A DNA stretch of 64,000 bases from Eriocheir sinensis (Eukaryota; Arthropoda; Malacostraca; Decapoda; Varunidae): contig NC_066516.1 in the NCBI RefSeq assembly GCF_024679095.1, positions 1,843,732-1,907,731 of the forward strand, read 5' to 3'. Made by a program: the position numbers and the translations under genes. Position 1 is the first letter of the stretch; every line of letters begins with the position of its first letter. This document shows, piece after piece, positions 47,568-63,967 of this stretch. The notes under the pieces were generated by a model. It did not search any database, was not told where the DNA came from, and saw only the letters and a program-made list of their open reading frames with translations.

Positions 47568-49630
47568 AAAGGAACACACAGGGAACACAAACAACAGCAG
47601 ACCTGCTGGTCCATACGAGGCGGTTTGTGACAAGCTACACTAACTATCTAATCAAAGGTGGAAGATGAAGGACAGCAAAGGCCAGCCAAAGCTGGCAGGA
47701 AAAGGAAAAAGAACCATGCAGCATGGAAAAACTACATGGAAATTATGTAGGAAAGAGGAAAGAACTACCATTACTGCTACCACTAACCGGGCGATAAAAG
47801 CGGACAAGGACACCAGTATTCGAAAGAACTTAACGTTATTACGACAATGAGTAATATCTGAGTTGCTGGTTGGATTCAAAACACTTGTCTAATCAATTCT
47901 TGAAGGCCGTAACTGTTGTACTATCAACGACATCACAGGGTAGAGAGTTCCAAACATTAACAACTCGATTGAAGAAGTGTTTAGCTTCGTGCGACGAGAA
48001 TCTTTTACCACTTATCTTCAAATTGTGATTTCTTCTTGTTCTATTTGATCGATCAATTGTAAAGTAATCTTCCGCATTAATATCACTGAGTCCTTTAAAC
48101 ATTTTAAACACTTCTAATAGATCGCCTGAATAAATTTACTTCTTTAAGCCTTTGTTCATATGATAAATTTCTCAACCTAGGAATCATCTTTGTTACTCTT
48201 CGTTGAACCCGTTCCAACTTTTCTGTCTTTTCTGTAGTAGGGAGACCAAAACTGTACACAGTACTCTAGACGGGGTCGAACCAACGAATTAAACAGTTTT
48301 AATATTACTTTTTCCGATTTATTATTAAAGACTCGTCCGATGAAGCCAACCAATTTGTTTGCACCTTTAACTACCTCTGAACAATGCTGACCGGGCTTTA
48401 AATCGCTTTTATATAGTGATTCAAGATCCTTTTCTTTACTTACTGCAGAAAGTTGTTTGTCATTCATTACGTACCGAACGCGATTGTTATTTTTTCCGAT
48501 GTGCAACATTTTACATTTGTCAACGTTAAATTTCATTTGCCATTGATTGGCCCAACGTGCAAGTCGATCTAAATCTGATTGTAAAGCTTCTTCGTCGAGT
48601 GTTGCAGTTACTTTACTAGCAATTTTTGTGTCATCAGCAAATTTTGATACTTTGCAAGTGAGCCCATCATCGATATCATTAACATAAATTAAGAAGAGCA
48701 TGGGGCCAAGCACTGATCCTTGAGGTACGCCGCTTCTGACGTCGGGCCAATTAGATGTAACACCGTTTAGAACTACTCTCTGTTTCCGCTCAGAGAGCCA
48801 GTCCACAAGCCAACTGTGAATGTTACCCGAGATACCGTGCGCCAATAGTTTGCTGAGCAATCGTTGGTGGGGGACCTCATCAAATGCCTTTTGAAAATCC
48901 AGATATATGATATCTACTGATCTGCTTTCATCGAACACCTCAAAAATATAATGAAAAAAATCAAGTAAGTCAGTTAAACACGAACGTTTACTACGGAAGC
49001 CATGTTGCGAGTTTTTTATCATATTATTTTCTTCGAAGAATTTCACCATATTGTCGCGAATGATAGTCTCCATTAACTTACAAACAATCGATGTCAGGCT
49101 AATTGGTCGATAGTTTCCTGTATGAGACTTGTCCCCCTTTTTGAAAATTGGTGTGACATTTGCAAGTTTCCAATCCGACGGAACTTTTCCAGCTGTTAAA
49201 GATTTATTGAATATGATGGAGAGCGGTTTACAAATTTGATGTTTGATTTCTTTTAAGACCCTAGGGGTAATTTTGTCTGGACCAGGAGCTTTGCTTACTT
49301 TAATCTTTTCAATTGTGCGTAAAATGTCACTTTCTACGATGAGCACGCCACTTAACATCTTTTCGGTCCTTCTTAATTTCTTGGTTTCGCGGCGAATTCT
49401 GTCCAGCTCTAGTTTATCAGCCTCACTCTGAGTTGATATGTATCTACTGTATACGCGTTTTTGAAGAGATAGGCTATTTTGAATTTCGTTATTCCACCAT
49501 TTGGGTTTCTTCTTAAAAGCTGAACGTCTGTTACGATAGGGTACGCATATGCTTATGGCATTGTTCAATATTGTGGTGAAGGCCCCCAAAGATTTATCAA
49601 TATCTGTTTCCGCCGAGATTTCAGGGATGG
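47568..49630 (-). mobile_element. C2: 5'-truncated CR1-like LINE inserted in G1
   Basis: The minus-strand order matches C1: linker and RT (from 49630), C-terminus to about 47890, then a 3' UTR with CCATGTAGTTTTTCCATGC, TGCCAGCTTTGGCTGGC and GGACCAGCAGGTCTGCTG, ending TGTGTTCCCTGTGTGTTCC, then TTTGTGTTC at about 47568. The end repeat is of the same type as in C1. EN is absent, and the linker is shorter than in C1. It separates the G1 EN from the G1 linker, so it is younger than G1. Confidence 0.88.
47893..48111 (-). pseudogene. C2 ORF2 C-terminal fragment
   Basis: MFKMFKGLSDINAEDYFTID, NHNLKISGKRFSSHEAKHFF, NRVVNVWNSLPCDVVDST, then AFKN and stop. C1 has the equivalent FKIFKGFDNVNVHDYFTVFQ and FFNRVISVWNGLPQNVVE. 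It continues ORF2 after the frameshifts at 48130-48215. Confidence 0.82.
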
Positions 49631-49649
49631 AAACAGAGGAAGAAGGCAT
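48177..49649 (-). CDS. C2 reverse transcriptase ORF, 490 codons, uninterrupted
   Basis: The longest continuous element ORF here. In order: KKKPKWWNNEIQNSLSLQKR, IRTIEKIKV-like (ILRTIEKIKVSKAPGPDK), [80 protein letters not shown] with the first catalytic Asp, [33 protein letters not shown] with the intact Asp pair (about 48640-48680), MKFNVDKCKMLHIG, LVRPRLEYCVQFWSPYYRKD. The polymerase motifs are all intact. A frameshift near 48215 diverts the last codons, so the C-terminus (47893-48111 in another frame) is detached. The first few codons and the ATG derive from antisense G1 sequence. No EN, so not autonomous. Confidence 0.85.
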   Translation of the reverse strand: MPSSSVSIPEISAETDIDKSLGAFTTILNNAISICVPYRNRRSAFKKKPKWWNNEIQNSLSLQKRVYSRYISTQSEADKLELDRIRRETKKLRRTEKMLSGVLIVESDILRTIEKIKVSKAPGPDKITPRVLKEIKHQICKPLSIIFNKSLTAGKVPSDWKLANVTPIFKKGDKSHTGNYRPISLTSIVCKLMETIIRDNMVKFFEENNMIKNSQHGFRSKRSCLTDLLDFFHYIFEVFDESRSVDIIYLDFQKAFDEVPHQRLLSKLLAHGISGNIHSWLVDWLSERKQRVVLNGVTSNWPDVRSGVPQGSVLGPMLFLIYVNDIDDGLTCKVSKFADDTKIASKVTATLDEEALQSDLDRLARWANQWQMKFNVDKCKMLHIGKNNNRVRYVMNDKQLSAVSKEKDLESLYKSDLKPGQHCSEVVKGANKLVGFIGRVFNNKSEKVILKLFNSLVRPRLEYCVQFWSPYYRKDRKVGTGSTKSNKDDS

Positions 49650-50212
49650 TGAGGGGGACGAATCATATAAAAGAAACAGGAGAAACTAAAGGAAGGCGGA
49701 CATGGAAAATCTGAAGAAATACTATAGAGAGCTAAACTGGGAAAAGTTTTAGAGAGAAAGCGAGGTGCAGAAAAAGTATGATATTTTTTATGGAGGCGTA
49801 TGAAACAGGAGTTATGAAATATGTCCCATTGTATAAACCCAAAGAACAAAGAAAGAAGGATTGGTTTAATTAATGCAAGATGTGCTGATGCAAAGGAAAA
49901 AAAGAGACAAAGCGTGGAAGAGACTGAAAAGAAATAAGAATCAAAGGAATAAAGATTTTAAGATAGCAAAAAAATTAATACATGTAAATAATGAGAGAAG
50001 AAGAGAAAGGATATGAAAAGGATATTGTCGAAAAGTGCAAGGAAGAACCTAAACTGTCTTATAGATTCATAAATGGAAAAGTCAAACCAAGGGAAAAAAG
50101 TAGAAAGACTGAAAGATGAAAATAAGATAATCGAAGAGCCTAAGGACATGACTGAGCTGCTAAACAAGAGGTTCCAGCAAGTTTTTACAAAAGAATCACA
50201 ATTCAATGTACC

Positions 50213-50384
50213 ACAAGATTTTTTTATTTTTTTTAAAACAAAGAAGACAGCTCAAGGGCACAAAAAAAGGAAATAATAATAAAAAAAAAAAGCCCACTAC
50301 TCGCTGCTCCTATAAAAAGAATCAAAAGAGGTGGCCGAAAGAGAGGTTAATTTCAGGAGAGGTGTCCTGATAAGATGACAAGAT
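50213..50384 (-). mobile_element. A10: 3' end of a family A LINE nested in G1
   Basis: Minus-strand match to the family A end: ATCAGGACACCTCTC, 3' UTR blocks GGCCACCTCTTTTGATTC and CGAGTAGTGGGC, GTGCCCTTGAGCTGTC and an A-rich tail (the T-rich stretch at 50218-50238). Length about 160 bp. ACAAGAT occurs at 50213-50219 and again at 50378-50384, a good 7-bp target-site duplication. G1 coding resumes after it (HMDEVIITKEEIYKIM). Confidence 0.85.
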
Positions 50385-50916
50385 AAATGTTCATATGGAT
50401 GAAGTCATAATAACTAAAGAGGAGATATATAAAATAATGGGGGAGCTGGAAGAGAGGAAGCAATAGGATCAGATGGAGTCTCAGGTTTTATATTGAAAGA
50501 ATGTAGAAATCAGCTGGTTGTACCGGTATACGATGTTATAAAGAGCTCAATATCAACTGGTATATTACCAAAGGAATGGCGGAGGGCTGAGGTGGTCCCT
50601 ATATATAAAAGTGGGAAAAATGAAGAACCTCTGACCCAGTATCATTGACCAGTGTAGTTTGTAAAATATGCGAGAAAGTGATAAAGAAACACTGGACGAA
50701 ATTTCTAGAAGACCATAATATAATTACAGAATAACAGTATGGCTTTAGAAAAGGGCACTCATGTGTAACAAACCTACTGAGCTTTTACTCAAGAGTGACA
50801 GACATAACACAGGAGAGGAACAGATGGATAGATTGCGTGTACTAGGACCTGAAGAAGGTTTCTGATAAAGTTCCACACACACAAGACTACTATGAAACCT
50901 GGAAAATAAAGGAGGA

Positions 50917-51324
50917 TTGAAAGGGAAAATGAAAAACTGGAAGGAAAGTTACTTAAGGGGAAGAGAGATGAGAACAGTGGTAAAGGACAAGAAATCGGAA
51001 AGGAGAATTATAGATAGTGAAGTGCCCCAAGGATTGGTATTGGCACCAATACTTTTCCTAGTATATATAAATGATATGCCGAAGAAAGTAAGCATTTACA
51101 TGAGCCTATTTGCAGACGATACGAAATTGCTGAGATATAAAGAGACAGTAATGACTGATATTCTGGCAGAAGATTTCAGTAAGATTTGGGACTGGGGTAT
51201 GAAATGGGAGATGGAGTTCAATGTGAAGAAATGCCATGTAATGGAAATGGGAAAGAGTGAAAGGAGACCAAAAAATGAAAAAAGGTCAAGAAGAAAGATA
51301 TCTGGGAGAGACTATATAGGATAA
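50917..51324 (+). pseudogene. G1 RT palm, 135-codon open frame
   Basis: KNWKESYLRGREMRTVVKDK, SEVPQGLVLAPILFLVYIND, MPKKVSIYMSLFADDTKLLR with the catalytic Asp pair, IWDWGMKWEMEFNVKKC, then a frameshift after [22 protein letters not shown] is the expected text at the second motif, so two or three residues are changed. The first ATG is internal. Confidence 0.8.
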
Positions 51325-51349
51325 TCAACAGTCTGAGAGTCATGTTTAG

Positions 51350-51728
51350 GGTAGGCGGTGGCCGAAGTGATAGCGTACTGGACCCACATTCGCCGCGTGA
51401 TGGACGACGCGGGTTCGAATCCTCACGCTACCACTCGGATTTTTCAGTCACCGCCGAGTGGCTTAAAACTACCCACATGCTGTCCTGAAGACCACCCATC
51501 AACCCGGACTCTAGAGGAAGCCGTCCAAGCGAATCAAGAACGAGTTCCGGGGGGCAGCATGAGCCAATGCAAGATGGCGCCACTATAAACACTCGCCTGC
51601 GCCAGAACGGGCTGGGCCGACCATCAGGCCCCACCTGGAAGAAGCCTTGGGCCGACCATCAGGCCCCACCGGGAAGATGCCTACCGGCGCAATAGGCAAC
51701 AACGTAAAAAAAAAAAAAAAAAAAAAAA
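51350..51728 (+). mobile_element. SINE1c: best preserved SINE1 copy, nested in G1
   Basis: Head GGTAGGCGGTGGCCGAAGTG with A box (51359-51369) and an exact B box GGTTCGAATCC (51412-51422), tRNA-related length (about 83 bp to GCTACC), body with CACCGCCGAGTGGCTTAAAA, GTTCCGGGGGGCAGCATGAG and GCAAGATGGCGCCACTATAA, two 35-bp units (GGCCGACCATCAGGCCCCAC), GGCAACAACGT and a 23-24-A tail (51706-51728). ATGTTTAGG before and ATGTTAATAGG after suggest an imperfect target duplication. Confidence 0.9.
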
Positions 51729-52424
51729 TGTTAATAGGATATTCGGGGATACGTATAGAATGGTAAGAAATATAGGATTAGCATTCTACTACATGGATAA
51801 GGTGTCTGGATAGAGAAAGATGGAAGCTCTTCTGCCGTGGCCATCCCGTGGTGGGAGCTCCTAGGAGCAGGCGTCGATGAAATGATGATGGATAAGGATA
51901 TGATGAAAAAAACCCAAAAAAAACCACTATGATTAGACCAAAATTGGAATATGCGGAAACTGTGTGGTCTCCCCATAAGAAGAAACACATTAAAAAAAAA
52001 AACTAGAAAGAATACAAAGGATGGCAACGAAAATGGTTCCAGAACTGGAGGAATTGTCACATGAAGAAAGACTAAAGAAAATGGACCTACCAACACTGGA
52101 ACAGAGAAGAGAAAGAGGAGACTTAATACAAATTTATAAATTATTGATTAAAATGGAAGAAATAGACAATGAGGAGTTACTAAGAGAAGGAAGAAACACC
52201 AGCAACACACAAGGACACAGTAAGAAATTGAGGAAAGGAAGATACTTGAGAGACAAAGATATATAGCTTCCCGCAAAGAAACATAGAGGTTTGGAACTGA
52301 CTAAGTGAGGATGTAGTATCGGCGAAGTGTGCGCATAACTTTAAGGAAAAACTTGATAAATACAATAATGGAGACGGGACCACACGAGCGTAAGTCCAGG
52401 CCCTGTAAAACTACAACTAGATAA

Positions 52425-52577
<153 letters not shown>

Positions 52578-52693
52578 TGCGGAAGGGTCAACAGCATGAG
52601 TGTGGTACTGAATATTGCAAGTACCTTGACAACACACTAACGTCCCCTCTGAATTTTGAGTGAGACGGGTATGAAGTGGATGTAAGTGTGTGT

Positions 52694-54693
<2,000 letters not shown>

Positions 54694-54765
54694 GATATGT
54701 CTGTCTGTCTGCCTTGCGCTGAAACGTGTAACTCCATGTCATATTCAGGAGAATGTGCGTGTGTT

Positions 54766-54769
<4 letters not shown>

Positions 54770-54810
<41 letters not shown>
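54770..54810 (+). repeat. (GT)n at the 5' edge of A7
   Basis: About 40 bp of GT. A7 coding starts directly after it. Confidence 0.95.
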
Positions 54811-58309
<3,499 letters not shown>

Positions 58310-59150
58310 AGAGGAGAAGAAAGTGAGCAGACAGTAAGGGGATGGGGAGTTGGGTAAAGGGAGGAGGGTTTGGGGGGACCAGTAACAGCAAGACTAAGAG
58401 GAAGCAAGGAAAGTGGACCGAAGGAAGGGGAACATAGGGAGGGGAGAAGAAAGTAAGCAGAGAGAAAGGGTAGGGGGAGTTGGTTAAGTGGAGAAGGGGT
58501 AAGGAGCTGGGTATGGTGAGAAAGGAAAGAGAAGCATGACGAAAGAGAGCCAAGGAAGGGGGAGCCAAGGGATGGAGAGCATGAAAAGGGAAGGAGAAGA
58601 AAGTAAGCAGTGAGCAAGAGTACGGACAGGGAGGTGGGTAAGGGGAGAAGGGATAAAGGGAGATAAGTAAGGAGAGAGGGGAAAGAGGAGCAAGGCTACG
58701 AGAAGCCAAGGAAAGGGGCGCCAAGGGAAGGGGAGCATGAAAAGTGGGAAAAAAAGTAAGCAGATAGCAAGTGTAAAGGGAAAAGGGGCAAAGGGTGAGA
58801 AGGGTAAAAAGAATATAGAAATGGGAGGTGGGTAAGGGGAGTAGAGGTAATGGGAACTGGATAAAGGGACGAAGGTAAGAGAAGCAAAGGTAAAAGGAGC
58901 AAGAGATATAAGGGAAAGGGAAAAGGAGCAAGACTAAAGGGAGCCAAGATGTTTGGAGACAATAAGGAAGAAGAGTAAGAGGAGGGGGCAGCAGAAATAG
59001 AAGGAGCCAAGATAAGAGAAACCAGAGATAAGGGAGCAAGGGTAAGGGGAAAGAGCAGCAGGAGTAAGGCGAGCCAGGTGTGGTAGGAGCCAGAGTAAAG
59101 AGAGCAGGAGTAAGGGGAGGAATGAGGGGAGGGTTAGCGTGAGAAGGCAA
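58310..59150. repeat. Degenerate purine-rich minisatellite, 130-155 bp
   Basis: AAGTGAGCAG or AAGTAAGCAG marks units at 58321, 58451, 58601 and 58754 (spacings 130, 150, 153), with GAGCCAAGG and GGGGAGCAT-like phrases inside each. One strand is almost all purine. The Leu/Pro/Ser-rich frames on the other strand follow from this. Confidence 0.65.
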
Positions 59151-59286
59151 GCACTTGGTGACGGCAGGACAACAGCACTAGCAGCCCTTTGTTTCCTGCA
59201 AGGCGACACCTCCGCACCTCACACGCCTCGTCTCAAACGTGCGGACATGAGTGACGTGACGGGAATGGAGAGGAGAAGGAATGGGG

Positions 59287-59420
59287 GGGGGGGGGGAGGT
59301 AAGGAAAGGTGCTAGGACGAAAGTGTAGCGTAAAGCTGATGAAGGCACAACACTTTACAGGGTTTACATGGGCGCGCTTGTACACACACACACACACACA
59401 CACACACGCAAACACACACG
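59287..59420. repeat. G run and (CA)n
   Basis: A run of 12-13 G near 59284-59297, then (CA)n at 59383-59420 with a GC interruption. Confidence 0.85.
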
Positions 59421-59873
59421 AATAATAAAAAAGTAAAACAATACACAAACGGGATAAAATCGCTCCATTTTCTTAATTAATCTAGTCCATTGAACAAAAA
59501 AGTTCCATAACAATATTACATAACTAGCGAACAAAGAGAATACAGAGATGCTCGGCCGGCAAGAACGCCACCAAAATAACCAATAAATGTCGTCTAGAGT
59601 AATCTCATTCACGACCCGAACACAACACAAGCGGATCAGAGCCCCTAACGACGAGGCCACAGTAGATATGGGGGAGGAGGAGAGAGGGGCAGGTGATATA
59701 TACTATATACAAAGGGGATCTGAATGCCTCGGAAGAAGAGGTGAGCCGCGCACATACTAAGACCAGCGCCGGATGAGCTTTGGTCCAAATGATCTCCTCC
59801 GGCCCGCAAGGGATTGGATGCTGGTGCAAACGGAGGACGACGAGGAAACACGAAGTACGAGGAGGATTAAAGG

Positions 59874-59876
<3 letters not shown>

Positions 59877-59912
<36 letters not shown>
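59877..59912 (+). repeat. (GA)n microsatellite
   Basis: About 36 bp of GA, 40 bp outside the E1 3' end. Confidence 0.94.
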
Positions 59913-59916
<4 letters not shown>

Positions 59917-59959
59917 TACGACAGGAGGCTTTGCATTATAGATGTAAAGGGAGGAGGAG

Positions 59960-61641
59960 GTGGAAGAGGAGAAACATGGAAACATGGACTAGCAGGCAGC
60001 AGAAAGACTGTTGGCTCATTACTAGGCTGCCTGCGTTCAGTGATTCAATCAATCCGTTTGCCATAGGAGTGGCTTGCAGGGAAGGATTAAAGCACTTGTG
60101 TATCTACTCTTGGGAACGTTCAGTTCACTCCCGATGCAGCAAAGTGGCGATCAATGCGTTTCTTGAAGGAGTTGATGGTCTCTGCGCTAACCACTTCTGC
60201 AGGAAGGCTGTTCCAGTGGCGAACAACTCTATTCGAGAAATAACTCCTGCCGATGTCGGTATTGCATCGCTTTGCTTGAATTGTTTTTCCGTTGTTTCTT
60301 GTTCTCAGGTTGGTTTGTAGCGTGAAGAGTTTGGAGTGATCAACGTTGCTGAGCTTGTTCAGGTACTTAAAGACTTGTATCATGTCTCCCCGCAGGCGTC
60401 TCTTTTCCAACGTGAAGAGGTTGAGTCGCTCGAGTCGCTCTTCATAGGGCTTCGTCCTCAGTGATGGTATCATCTTCGTGGCGCGGCGCTGTACTCTCTC
60501 AAGTAATTCAATGTCTTTCCTGTAATTAGGAGACCAGAATTGCACGGCGTATTCCAGGTGGGGCCTTACCAGCGAATTGTACAAGGATAACATAACTCCC
60601 GGCGTCTTGTATTCGAAGTTCCTCGATATGAACCCAAGCATTGTATTGGCTTTCTTACAGGCGGACTTGCAGTGTTTTATTTGTTTCAAGTCACTGCTGA
60701 TGGTGACCCCGAGGTCTCTTTCCTCTTGCACAACATGTAGTGGTTCGCCACCCATGTGGTATGTGTAGTTGCTGTTTCTGGATCCGATATGCATTACTTT
60801 ACATTTGGCAGTTTTGAAGGACATCTGCCATTTTTCTGACCACCGAGTGATCTGGTCCAGGTCTCTCTGGATAATTTTGCAGTCTGCTGTTGTGAGGGCC
60901 TCCCCACCCACCTTTGTGTCGTCGGCAATTTTTTAAAGATTGGATTTCAATCCTAGTTCTACGTCGTTGATATATATGGTGAAAAGTATGGGTCCCAGCA
61001 CTGACCCTTGTGGCACTCCACTTGTGACCGGGAGCCACTCGGAGGCCTGTCCGTTGAGTACAACTCGTTGTTTTCTTCCAGTGAGCCAGTCCTTGATCCA
61101 CGCTGTCAGATTGCCGCCTAATCCCGCCGACTTGAGTTTCTTGAGGAGTCTTTCGTGTGGCACTTTGTCAAAGGCTTTCTGAAAGTCTAGATATAAAACA
61201 TCGCTGGGGATATGATTATCCCAGTTTTCATAGATACCTTGGAAGAAGTCCAATAAATTGGTTAAGCATGAGCGCTTGTTCCTGAAACCGTGCTGAGCAT
61301 CGGAAATGATGTTGTTGTCTTCAAGGAACCTAACGAGTTTGTCTCTGATGATCTTCTCGAGGATTTTTCCCGCCACAGAGGTCAGGCTGATTGGTCTGTA
61401 GTTTAGGGCCACACTTTTGTCTCCCTTTTTGTAGATCGGAGTTACATTCGCTTGTTTCCAGTCTTTTGGGACTTTGTTTTGTTGTAGTGACAGATTGTAG
61501 ATGGTGGTGAGTGGCTTGAGGATTTGCTGCTTGAGTTCCTTGAACAGCCTGGGTGACAAGTCGACGGGTCCGGTGGACTTGTTTGTCTCGAGTTTGTCTA
61601 GGTACTTCTTCACATCCCGTTCTTCGATTGTGCCAATTTCT
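59960..61641 (-). mobile_element. E1: E-family (CR1-like) LINE, RT to 3' end
   Basis: Minus strand. Coding runs from 61641 to a stop at 60120-60122, and the 3' UTR to about 59960, where CCATGTTTCCATGTTTC forms a tandem octamer before TCC-rich DNA. 5'-truncated in the linker ([22 protein letters not shown]). EN and ORF1 are missing. A GGA tract borders it on both sides (59948-59968 and 61643-61656). It is the best preserved CR1-like copy: I read one in-frame stop over about 500 codons. Confidence 0.9.
60120..61613 (-). pseudogene. E1 reverse transcriptase and C-terminal domain
   Basis: [100 protein letters not shown] (catalytic Asp), [40 protein letters not shown], a TAA just before the active site (60934-60936), then KIADDTKVGG, where FADD is IADD. 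MSFKTAKCKVMHIGSRNS, ERDLGVTISSDLKQIKHCKS, SLVRPHLEYAVQFWSPNYRK, ERVQRRATKMIPSLRTKPYE, FTLEKRRLRGDMIQVFKYLN and SFKKRIDRHFAASGVN follow. Only the single stop separates the 226- and 263-codon halves. Confidence 0.88.
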
Positions 61642-61656
61642 AGGAGGAGGAGGAGA

Positions 61657-62076
61657 ATAAGGAAATTGAGAGTAAGGAGAGCAGGTAAGTACTGAAAGGA
61701 AGGTACTAAAGCGTTTTATTTTCAATGCTTTGACCAATGTCCTGTGTGCAGCTTACTTGGGTTGCTGAGAGGGGGCGCTGGGTACTGTGTTCTTTACTAA
61801 GTGTGCCTTGTAAAAATAGTGATGGGCGAGAGGGAGAGGGAGAGTCATTTATGTGGCGTTGAGTCGTAGATCGTGATTGGTGAGCACACATTAAATCAAG
61901 AATTATATCCGATTGTGCTTCACTGGCTAGTCTAATGACGTCATGTCACCTTTTCCGTGGGTTTTCGCCAATAGCCTTTCCCACAGCCTCCTTTGAAAAG
62001 TAGGTGGTAGCCCGAATTGACTGAACCTTTACAGTTAAGTGCTTGTAGGCTTAGAACGTTGTAACCCTTGAGAATC
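61657..62076. other. Spacer, no recognised gene
   Basis: About 420 bp of unique sequence between E1 and E4. Short frames only. Nothing recognisable. Confidence 0.5.
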
Positions 62077-62246
62077 GCTCCCCAGAACTGTACTGCACAT
62101 TCCAGGTGATGTCTTACCACATTAAGATAACATTACATTCGGTGACTAACACTCTCATTATGAACCCGAGCATAGTCCTAGCTTTATTACATGCTTTTAC
62201 AATTATATTTGTTTTTATGTCCCTGCTGATGGCGACCCCAAGATCT
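62077..62246 (-). mobile_element. E4: short internal fragment of an E-family LINE
   Basis: Minus-strand match to E1 around 60535-60715: AGAACTGTACTGCACATTCC, AAGATAACATTACATTC, TATGAACCCGAGCATAG and CTGATGGCGACCCCAAG. Indels break all frames. It ends at 62246 against the left inverted repeat of the foldback element. Confidence 0.75.
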
Positions 62247-63540
62247 GGGGCGGTATTAATAAAGACTCCAAGCAGTACTTTTAGAAGTGCTGCTAGAAGC
62301 TGTTTTCCTTTTACCAGTAGCTTTTAACTTTACTGCTATAGTCTGTCCAAATCACTTGGCCAATAATAATTATTTACACCGAAAAGCCCCTCCCCAATTC
62401 TTGCTAAGCTCCGCCCCCCCTTCACCTGATTGGCTGTTCATGACGTCATGCGTTGTATCAAAGACACGTACCAAATATATATGATTGAGATAATCTAGCT
62501 AGTTTCATGATTAAAAAGATATTCGTAATTTAATTGAATGGCGGCACTCTACTTTAACAATCAATGACATCACCAAAGAAACAAAGTACAATAATAATTA
62601 TGCCAGTTTTCAAGGGATAACGGGCGGCCCTTCAAAACAAGCAATGTAGCATTGAAGGCGATTATAGTAGGCTACCTATTAAATAATGCACACTTTCCGT
62701 CATTATTTCCTACATAGCTCATTCACATAGCCATACTAAATATAATCACATAAAAAATATCTTCTACAGTAACTTCATACAGGTAGGAATCATTGTATTA
62801 TGGAAAAAGTTTTGTATTCTTGGCTTGGAGGGACAGGTGTGTACGCTCGCGGAAAAGTGGGTGACGGTGAGCGCGGCAGACGACGGACCCGTCCCTCCAA
62901 GCCACAGATACGAAACTTATTCCTTATTCCTACCTGTATGAAGTTACTGTAAAAGATATTTTGTATGTGATTATATTTAGTATGCCTATGTGAATGAGCT
63001 ATGTAGGAAATAATGACGGAAAGTGTGCATTACTTAATAGGTAGTCTACTATAATCGCCTTCAATGCTACATTGCTTTTTTTTAATTGGCGCCTCCCCCC
63101 TGGAACAGCTGTTTGTCCGTATTTTTATTGGCACAACACTTCAGACATGATAATTAGTGAGCGGGGGCCATCAGTCAGCTATTATTATCGTTATTATATT
63201 GAATGAGACATCCGAAAAGTTAGCTTTTAAGTCGTTAAAAGTACCCCACGAGGACTGTTACATTTTCGGCGACTCCTAGCAGTAAAGTCGCTTCTTCTAG
63301 CAGTAAACTCGGTTTGTCAACATGGGGCGTGGCTTAGGCAGGCGAGGGGGCGGAGCTTCGGCCGCCGAGACGAGATGCCAACTAGTCAGTTTCCTGCCGC
63401 TCCACATGCAACCACCTCTATAATCTTGGGGACTCCTAGCAGTAAACTCGCGACTTCTAGAAGTTAGCAGCAAAATTAGGAGGAAACTCACTTTGAAAGT
63501 TGAATTTCACTCCTAGGAGTCTTTATTAATACCGCCCCAG
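62245..63540. mobile_element. Foldback DNA-transposon-like element, about 1.3 kb
   Basis: The terminal 25 bp (62245-62269, beginning CTGGGGCGGTATTAATAAAG) are the exact reverse complement of 63516-63540. The subterminal regions carry several ACTCCTAGCAGTAAA-type motifs (63271, 63293 and 63427). The centre is a long palindrome (62641-63075). No transposase ORF. It sits between two E-family fragments that overlap in consensus position, so it is not a simple insertion into one E copy. The family is uncertain. A Harbinger/ISL2EU-type origin is only a guess. Confidence 0.78.
62641..63075. repeat. Central palindrome of the foldback element
   Basis: Left arm 62641-62834 and right arm 62891-63075 are reverse complements with few differences. 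The loop of 56 bp is GC-rich. The arms begin and end with GCAATGTAGCATTGAAGGCG. It may be the core of the outer element or a separate nested foldback. Confidence 0.85.
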
Positions 63541-63884
63541 AATTGCACGGTGTATTCCAGGTGGGGTCTGACCAGTGACTTATATAAGGATAACATAACT
63601 TCCGCTATGAACCCGAGCATAGTGTTGGCTTTCTTGCAGGAGGACTTGCAAGGATTTGTGGATTTCAAGTCACTGCTAATAGTGACCCCGAGGTCTCTCT
63701 CCTCCTGTACTGCCGGTTGTGGTTCGCCACCCATGTAGTATGTGTGGTTGCTATTTCTGGACTTAACTTTACATTTGGTAGTGTTAAAGGACAGCTGCCA
63801 CTTTTCCGACCACTGAGTGATCTGGTCCACGTCTCTCTGGATAGTTTCGCAGTCTGCTGTCGTGAGGGCCTTCCCTCCCACCTT

Positions 63885-63967
<83 letters not shown>

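Noticed and set aside
47568..47630. C-terminal end KGTHREHKQQQTCWSIRGG of the frame starting at 47400
   Set aside because: These codons are antisense to the C2 3' UTR. Only the part up to IIE belongs to the G1 endonuclease.
51350..51433. Possible tRNA gene with exact B box GGTTCGAATCC
   Set aside because: Two relatives in the window, a shared non-tRNA body and poly(A) show that it is the head of SINE1.
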